Positions 57,491 through 64,000 of a stretch of DNA of 64,000 nt are shown piece after piece. The stretch is from Ixodes scapularis. Taxonomy: Eukaryota > Arthropoda > Arachnida > Ixodida > Ixodidae. Location: contig NW_024609881.1 in assembly GCF_016920785.2 (NCBI RefSeq), positions 47,400,710 to 47,464,709 of the forward strand, in the 5' to 3' direction. The notes under the pieces were generated by a model. The model was not told where the DNA came from. It was given only the letters and a program-made list of their open reading frames with translations, and made no database searches. The position numbers and the translations under genes are program-made. Positions within the stretch are counted from its first letter, which is position 1. Each line of letters begins with the position of its first letter.

Positions 57491-57566
57491 GTTAAAAATT
57501 TTTTATGCAGTTCATATGTACACAGTATGTAATTGGCATGACCTGCGAAGAAGAAGGGCAGTATGT

Positions 57567-57667
57567 TCAAAAATAGACTGCACTTCGGGAGAAAAAACCC
57601 TCTTTAAGCAAAACATTTCAGAACCGGTGGAACACACCTCAAGTTTTTTCAGGGCAGTCTATTTTTG
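57567..57667. repeat. Short inverted repeat, 101 bp
   Basis: TCAAAAATAGACTGC and its exact 15-base inverse bound a non-coding loop. Confidence 0.7.
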
Positions 57668-58148
57668 AGTAGGTGCAGGCAGGATACAGGATACGTTGAA
57701 ATGCGAACAGGAGTTTGATATAAAAGAACGGACACCTGAAAGAGTGGCCAACAACACAGAGCGCTTTAGAAGGATATGCACTTGGGGTAGTTGGTGATTC
57801 ATAGAGGATGAAAGCACTAAGAAACAACAGACATCTGCAGAGGCATTAGAACAAAAAAGGCTCCAGGCCCCCCCCCCCGAAATTTCCGGAAGTTATAGTA
57901 AACAATGCGGGGGAAGGGGGTGGAGTTGAGCTCAGCCCCTGTCGCCCCTCTACTTTTCAAACACTTCTGACGCTACTGGACATGTGAAAGAGAGACCATC
58001 AACACATAACTCTTTGTTTCATTTGTTCATTGCTCTTTAGTGCTTTGGTCTTCCAACTCTAAGTCACCAGCTATACCAAGCGCACAACTTTCTGCAAAAC
58101 AAAAATTCGCGTGATTTGGGGCAGATGCTGTGGTACCTGGAGATCACC

Positions 58149-58224
58149 TAGGAACTCACAAAATGTGCAGTGGGGAAGGTATGCTTCTCCCGCACCCACT
58201 GCACATTGTTGTAAGTTCCCAGGC
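58149..58224. repeat. Hairpin with AATGTGCAGTGGG arms
   Basis: CTAGGAACTCACAAAATGTG and its near-inverse flank a short loop. Downstream, AAAATGTTAACTGCA-type units recur three times at about 58470-58540. Confidence 0.7.
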
Positions 58225-58466
58225 AACATGATGCACCGGGTGACCCAGAATGTATGAAACTAACACACTGCACTGTTCATTTTTCAATGCATCGTGATAG
58301 TAGATGGTTTGTAATGTATGCTGCTCGGCACAGTTAGCATGATCACTACGGATATTTTTCTTTTTGCTGATCAAACTTTATCGCTTTAGTCTGAACACTT
58401 ACCACACTGCTAATATTAGCAAATGCTAAGAAGGACTTAAAAACAAAAAAGTCAGCAGACATTTCT

Positions 58467-58964
58467 TTATGTTAACTGTGTTGCAGTTAACATGAAAATG
58501 TTAACTGCAGCACAAAATGAAAATGTTAACTGCAATGCGGAAATCACTGCTCTTACGGATTGTTCTGGCGTGGGGAAGTATGCAGTGACTGGGTAGTCTT
58601 GGTTGTTTATTGCCAACCCTGGGAGGCTCTGATAGGCATTTTCTCGTTCTTTCACGGGGGTGCTGATCGTGAAGGTATTGTTGTATGGGTTGATCTGCAA
58701 TCTGTCGTTCGTGAAGGTTTCTTGAGGCGGGAGGTTGAGCTGCTTGCAGATCGCTTTGAACAACTGTCCCGGGATAGTCGTGCAAAGGTTTAAGTTACTT
58801 GGCCTGACTACGACCTTGCGATTGTCTTCTGGTAGGCGTGGGAAGCTTGGTCTTCTACGTCTGGTTGACAGTTTGTTATGATTGGTGACAAGTGAGGACT
58901 TGCCTGTCTGTTGGGCAGACCGGCGGTGATTGATCCGGCCTGCGGCTGCGTTAGGCATAGCCAT
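58467..58964 (-). pseudogene. LINE ORF1-like nucleic-acid-binding protein fragment
   Basis: FPRLPEDNRKVVVRPSNLN, INPYNNTFTISTP and DYPVTAYFPTPEQSVRAVI resemble ORF1 proteins of tick-type non-LTR elements, which bind the element RNA. The frame is truncated at the AAAATGTTAACTGCA repeats and has no C-terminal zinc knuckles. The region upstream on the minus strand (59200-58965) may be the 5' part of the same element. Confidence 0.6.
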
Positions 58965-60211
58965 TCCTCTTTTTTCCGGATGCGGGTTTGGCGTGCTCCT
59001 TCATATTTTCCGCCAATGATACACCATCCCTCTTTGGAGAGGACCCCTCCTCGTCTCCTCCTTTCTGAGACTTTCTCGGCGCATTCATTGAAAAAGTGCT
59101 CACTCAATTTTGTTTCCTGTAACAATTGCTGCCTACAAAGGTCAGACTGACAAGATCTTTGTGGCAATGAGCCGAACGATAGTTTGCGGATGCTGCACAA
59201 ATGCGCGTTTAAACATCTATGGAAAGAGCGAGTGAGTATCGAACGTTAGCCGACAGTACTTACTCGGGCTCGAGGCGTCTAAACTGGGAGGGATGTAGCT
59301 GCGTCGGGCAATGTTGCGAGTGACCTGAACTGAGCCCGATGGAAGGACCCGTCGGGACGAGAAAAAAAACAACAATACTTTCAACAACGCTCAGGAGGAA
59401 TCAGTTGATACAGGGCACTGAGAAGAAATTGCCTTACCTGTGTTACTGGCATGTTTGCTGGAGATCCCCACGACAAACACAAATTAGAATGATGCTGCGT
59501 GTGATTTGCGCGAGGGACGGTGGCGCGCGGAGGCTACAGGCCTCCCTCGCTGAAGCTTTGAACAAGCTGTGGCGCCCTCTCTTTGGGGAGTACAAGCTCA
59601 CCTGATTGGGCCTTGCACTAGTTATGACACATTTGATGAGCGGAGAAGTGGTTGGGAGGGCCAAGTGGGCAAGGGTTGCACGCCTCTTGTGCAACCCTTA
59701 CCCCTCCTGACGCCAATCTTTCCAATTTTTAATAAATCCGGGACAGCGTTGATCGCGCAAGCCCGCGCCAATATTTAAAGGTCTTTATCAAGTTACCACA
59801 CAGTCATCAAGCAGAGGTAAGGACGAATAAATACGCAAAAGAGTCTAAATTGGGATGAACAACTTATGAGAGGAGATGTGTTTCAAACAGTAATGAAGAG
59901 ATTAGGGAAAGCTACTTGATTTATAAGTTTCAAAAATAAATGTATTATCAACGACCTGAACCCTTTATTGCGCAAGCCAATCCTTGTGCAGACACGGGAA
60001 TGGATCCAGCAGCCGTGCGATGCCAGAAAGCGGCTGCTGGAACGAACCCAGCATACGACCCCTCGATCTCCACCGACCGAGCGGCCTCGGACCTGCAGCT
60101 TATGGGAAAAAGCGTTCGGTCGCGCTGGCTTCCTCAATCTTGCGAATTGAGCGTGCCTGCGTCAACGAGGGAAGACACCTGGACGTCTCGAGGTCGTTGT
60201 TGCGCTCGCAG
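58965..60211. other. Non-coding, one hairpin
   Basis: AAGGGTTGCAC and its inverse with a 7-base loop lie at 59669-59697. No gene is recognised. Confidence 0.45.
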
Positions 60212-61558
60212 CTAGCCGCTCATTTCGCGGTTTTTGAGGATTATCCCCACAGAAAAAGCCGACACAAAACGAGCCCCTGCCATCACATGATTTTTGGGAG
60301 AGGGTGAAAAGAGGAGGGCGCGAGGGCCATTTTCCTGCCTTGCGGAAAATGGTTTCGTTGGTCGGTCTTTAAGTTCTTTTTCAGTGGACACTTTTGCACC
60401 CTTCGGGATGCGGTTATTCATTATCGTCCCTGTGCCGGCAATGCCCATCTCCACAAGCTTATTGAGCAGTGCCGCAGAGGTGAAATACCTGTCAAAGAAC
60501 AGCTTGGTTCCTGGAGCGAGTGTGCCTGTAAGCCTGAGCACAGCTGACTCGCCAATTCCAGAACTGCCTGGGTGTAGGGTGGATTTTTTGCCTTGGTATA
60601 TTTCGAAGTCAAGAATCAGGCCGCTTGGTGTCGCAAGTACAAAATTCTTAAGCCCTTCGGGGTTTGGTTTCTGTGGCACAAACTGCCTGAGCTGTGTTCT
60701 TCCGCTAAATGGTATCATTTGTTCATCAATACTTAGACACTCCTCGCGGGGAAGCTTCTGGCAACCTTTCAATACAGACGACCCAAGAGGTCTGATCCGC
60801 CAAAGCCTATCTTGCTCTTTTACCTGCACGCTTACTTCCAGGTCATTCACAACCTTTAGTCGAGATCGCAGTTGAAAATCCTAGACATCCTGTTCGCAAT
60901 AGATGTCACCCTCATACTATTCTGCCAGTACATCCTGATTTGTGGGTAGCCTAGGCAGGACATTGAAACCAAAATTCCCCAAAATACTTTCAACTCCTCC
61001 ACATATGTGTCAAGACTTTTCCCGGTCTCAGCGACATGTTTCATGTTCATTGCCAGGACCATACTTTCGAAAACTTCATCAGTGATGTGCTGCTGGATGT
61101 ATTCGTTGGGAGCCCAGGAAGCATGTCCTTGCTGGCCGTCAGTGACAGCAGAGAAATCTGCCATCCAAGACGAAATTGGCCTGAACAAAAAAAGGAAGAG
61201 TAAAATAAGTACTGCTTTTGGTTCAATTCTCGGGAAAGGCATATAAAAATGCAAACATGTGCAGTCTTGATCCTTACCCTTGACCGGCTTCCCATGACGG
61301 CACCCGTTTGGCTCTGCACAAGGTGGAAGGTTCTTTGTCATCGCTGGCATCATCCTCGTCTGAACTAGGTGCATCAGGCAAAGCTGGTGCAGAAAAAGTG
61401 GCGTCTGCCACATCGTCATCACTCTCTGAGAAATCCATGTCCGACATGTTGCCCCGTGCAATTCTTTCAAGGATTTCAGCAGCGGTTGCATCGCTGATGC
61501 ACGGTCTGGCTCCTAAGTAAAATAAAACAATATAAAGCTGAGTAACGATGAAAAGCAA
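60212..61558 (-). pseudogene. piggyBac-type transposase, intron-containing and truncated
   Basis: Exon 1 (to 61278) has an acidic N-terminus with MSDMDFSESDDD. A 97-base intron has donor GG|GTAAGG and acceptor TTTTTTTGTTCAG, and the join keeps phase. Exon 2 (from 61180) has SWMADFSAV and NEYIQQHITDEVFE. A one-base frameshift near 60870 separates it from VNDLEVSV, SIDEQMIPFSGR (first catalytic Asp) and TKLFFDRYFTS (second Asp). After KELKDRP the sequence no longer matches the family, so the third Asp region and C-terminal zinc finger are missing. TTAA-flanked termini were not identified. Confidence 0.8.
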
Positions 61559-61876
61559 GTGGCCTCTCTTCCTAAGGCGCTACCCGCCGTAGACCGTGGC
61601 AAGTTTCTTGGCCTTATTTTTTTACAGAAAGAGAACTATGCTTTGTAATTTTACGAGAAAAAACTGACCTGTGAAATTCACCTTTGAAAAAAAGTTTAGA
61701 TTGCTACGTGCAGGCGTCGACTTTTAGGGTCCATTTAAGATCGAGCCTGGTGACTTGAACCACCCTATATATCTACATGTGTCGGTTAGCCTGTATATCT
61801 TAAAATAAGCAATCAAAATGGAAACAGATTGTAATACCAGCGAAATACTTTCCTTATCACACAAGTTTCTCAGAAA

Positions 61877-62317
61877 TCAGTGATCACCGAAAGATGTGCC
61901 ACTTAGATTGCAGTATTTCATAAATTCATACTCTGCTGACCGATTGAAAACCTTTAGTTTCAGGTTGCAGAGCAGCCGGTTTAGATCCTTCCCTTCATCG
62001 TGCAGCTTGAGGATATGTTTCCTGGTGTCGCGGAGGGAGTTCCATTTTCTTGTGTTCGGTCGTTGAAGGTGCTCACCACACTGACTCTTTATTAAGCCGA
62101 CTGCGACGTTCAACTGCCCCTGCTAGCTCCACTGCACTGCACACTTTTCAAACACTAATTTCGCGACTCGAGAGTACTGGGCGTCAATCGCAGCAGCAGC
62201 AGCTTCTGCAGTCGCCACCAAGTTTGATGTGTGCACTGCGCTCCTAACGTGCGGAGGTAGCGCACACTCGAATTCGTCGGACGCGTCAAGAATGTCTGCG
62301 AGTTCTGATGGTGTCAC
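61877..62317 (-). pseudogene. hAT (ZBED-type) transposase fragment
   Basis: ALPPHVRSAVHTSNLVATAE is followed after a stop by QGQLNVAVGLIKS and TRKWNSLRDTRKHILKLH. The order AHTLNLVAT...TRWNS is typical of the hAT catalytic domain. An in-frame stop and substitutions (SAVHTSN for the usual CAAHTLN) show that it is decayed. It lies next to the piggyBac relic but has no visible relation to it. Confidence 0.6.
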
Positions 62318-62512
62318 CTCACTTTTGTTATGTGCTTCGTTGGTCTCAATTTTGCAAAAAAAAACCTGAAATGTAAAAAAAAAAGTTAAAATGCAAATGT
62401 TAATGTAAACAGAGTAAGGAATAGCATAACTTTAGATTATGAGGCACTCGGCTTTTAAAAATTTACCTGAATGCTTTTACAAAGTTAGACCAATTGTCCT
62501 TAACCTGTAGAG

Positions 62513-62545
62513 ACAACTGACGCCCATGTTGGGCGCCAGTTGTGT
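62513..62545 (-). other. Possible LTR end with tRNA-Lys-type primer site
   Basis: Read on the minus strand, GACACAAC is followed by TGGCGCCCAACATGGGCG, close to the primer-binding sequence for tRNA-Lys1,2 (TGGCGCCCAACGTGGGGC). The same bases form a hairpin ACAACTGACGCCCA/TGGGCGCCAGTTGT. If real, an LTR would extend to higher coordinates; its far end was not found. Confidence 0.25.
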
Positions 62546-63837
62546 CGGTCCCTCTATTAAACTGCTGCTCAATCGGTCCCTGCCTAGTCTGCCCTCCCAA
62601 GAAGTCACCCGTTCAAGGAGATGCGTGAAAATGTTTTACCGTTCCTGGTGCTTTCACGTGACCGTGCCCTGGTGTGGATCTCGTGGTTGCCCAGTCGTCC
62701 GGGTGTCGCTGCATTGCCCGGCCGTTGATCTCGGGGTCGCCCAGTCGTCCAGGTGTCTGCGTTGCTGCCATTCTCTCTCGCGCCTCGTCTCGGACTGCCC
62801 GTGCCCACCTGACGAGCGCCGGTCTGCCAACCACAGCATCTGCCCCCCGCGCGCCGTCTTCCTTCTCGGCTTCCCACAAACCATAAAGGTCACTTAGCCC
62901 TGGATGTTGTACTCTTCAAACATTGTCACAGGTTTGGTGAAAAAAAGATATCCCATGCAAACAAATTTATGATTTGGATAGGACCGCTGACCGGACGATA
63001 GGTCCATGCCCTGGTGACGGGCTCACGGTGAGGGGAGAAGGAACAACATAAACTCCTTTCTTTTTAAACACAAAAATGGTTTACCGAAAATCTGATAGAC
63101 ATAAAACAAAACAAACAAAACTCCCGACAGCAAAGCAGACCGGACCGCCCCACAGAGGAAGCGCTCAAGCACGACTAATCTTAAACAATAATATCTATGC
63201 ATGAAAGCACAGTGCTCATTCAAAGAACGTTTTCTGCAATTAAGTTCTTGCACTCAAAGAAGAAAAGAAAACAATTAAAAGGGGAATAAACTATACGGGA
63301 CTATATGGGGTAAGTGGCGCGAACCTGAGTCCGGTGGGTGATGGGGGTGACGCGGCCTCTTGCGATGCCGACCGAACCTGTGAGGTCGATGTGCGCTTGG
63401 GTGCTGTCGGCGTGGCTCCTCGGCACAGGCACTCACCTACGAATGCACACACACTTGGGTGCCCAAAGCAGCGCTTGGACCAGGGAGCCCAAACTCTTCT
63501 CGCGCTCAGCCTTCCGTCGCTACCGCAGTCCCGCCCAAACTTCGCGTTGCGTTCACCCCCCGGCCAAGTCTTCGCGCACACTGGCTCGACTCTGCTCAGA
63601 ACCAAGCCGCAGTCCTCACTTCCCAAATTCCAGAGGCAGACCCCACTCTCCCTCGCCCCAAAAAAATAATTGTTTTTCTGCAGTTGCAACAACAAAATAC
63701 ATATAAAAAAAAAAACACGTCGCACTGGCAAGCCCCGCAGTGAACCTACCCCAGCTAACCATAAAGCGTACCCCCACTTGGACATCTGGAAGCTATTCCC
63801 AACATTCCGGGAAGCGAGGTGGCTCATCGCTACCAAC
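62546..63837. other. Non-coding, nothing firm
   Basis: Overlapping GC-rich frames at 62526-62897 and 63291-63836 lack recognised domains. Confidence 0.4.
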
Positions 63838-63867
63838 TAACAATTTTGCGAGAAACGTCTTCGGGAC

Positions 63868-64000
63868 GAGAGGGGCCAGGGGGCCATAAAACAGAAAGCG
63901 GGCGAGGCCCGAACCCTCCCGCTCAACCGGCGAGGGGGCCCAGGGGGGTCATAAAACAACAAAAAAAAAAAAAGCGGACGGTGCTTGAACTTTGCCGCTC
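63868..64000. repeat. Start of a tandem repeat, about 68-bp unit
   Basis: GAGGGGCCAGGGGGCCATAA and GAGGGGGCCCAGGGGGGTCA begin two diverged units that both continue CATAAAACA, then AAAGCGG. The array runs off the window edge. Confidence 0.6.

Noticed and set aside
1..64000. CRISPR array, bacterial operons, or an integrated phage
   Set aside because: There are no regularly spaced direct repeats with unique spacers. The introns, SINE boxes and transposon types are eukaryotic, and the YqaJ-like domain sits in a spliced gene.

Overview
The window is eukaryotic intergenic DNA that is almost wholly built from mobile elements. The coding exons that show recognisable splice sites, the spliceosomal introns, the SINE-like tRNA boxes, and the mixture of Ty3/Gypsy, hAT, Mutator-like (MULE), piggyBac, LINE and MITE-type repeats fit a large animal genome. 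Several protein fragments (the LINE ORF1 at 58.5-59.0 kb, the SWIM/YqaJ protein, the minus-strand Gypsy polyprotein) look like families I associate with ixodid ticks. That assignment comes from memory and is an inference, not a database result. No clear single-copy host gene is visible.

Layout. 0-10 kb holds inverted-repeat elements (440-738, 836-1073, and a 760-bp element with ~275-bp arms at 3269-4028), tandem duplications and two tRNA-like SINE remnants. 10139-15997 is a nearly intact plus-strand Ty3/Gypsy retrotransposon with 384-bp LTRs differing at four positions. Its gag and pol are linked by a canonical -1 slippery heptamer and a well-formed H-type pseudoknot. 16-23.9 kb holds MITE-like hairpins. 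23976-28972 is an old minus-strand LTR element whose domains run gag-protease-integrase-RT-RNase H, a copia-like order with Gypsy-like domains. 29645-30716 is a hAT-type element with a perfect 8-bp target duplication. 31276-31785 is a THAP-like exon. 33.7-35.0 kb is a LINE 3' end fused to a decayed coiled-coil retrocopy. 37.0-41.9 kb carries, on the minus strand, a multi-exon SWIM zinc-finger/YqaJ-type gene and an upstream cysteine-pair protein. 42912-48493 is a hAT-family element with a perfect 8-bp target duplication, into which a MULE (44180-48136) has jumped. The MULE has terminal inverted repeats made of 37-bp tandem units and a split, frameshifted transposase. 49-64 kb has MITE hairpins, a LINE RT relic, a LINE ORF1, a truncated piggyBac transposase, a hAT transposase relic and a possible LTR boundary.

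The genes do not form a pathway. They are layers of insertion of different ages: the plus-strand Gypsy is young (about 1% LTR divergence) and the minus-strand LTR element is old (LTRs about 80% alike by eye). The most distinctive signals are the frameshift pseudoknot, the integrase-before-RT element, the nested hAT/MULE and the SWIM/YqaJ gene.
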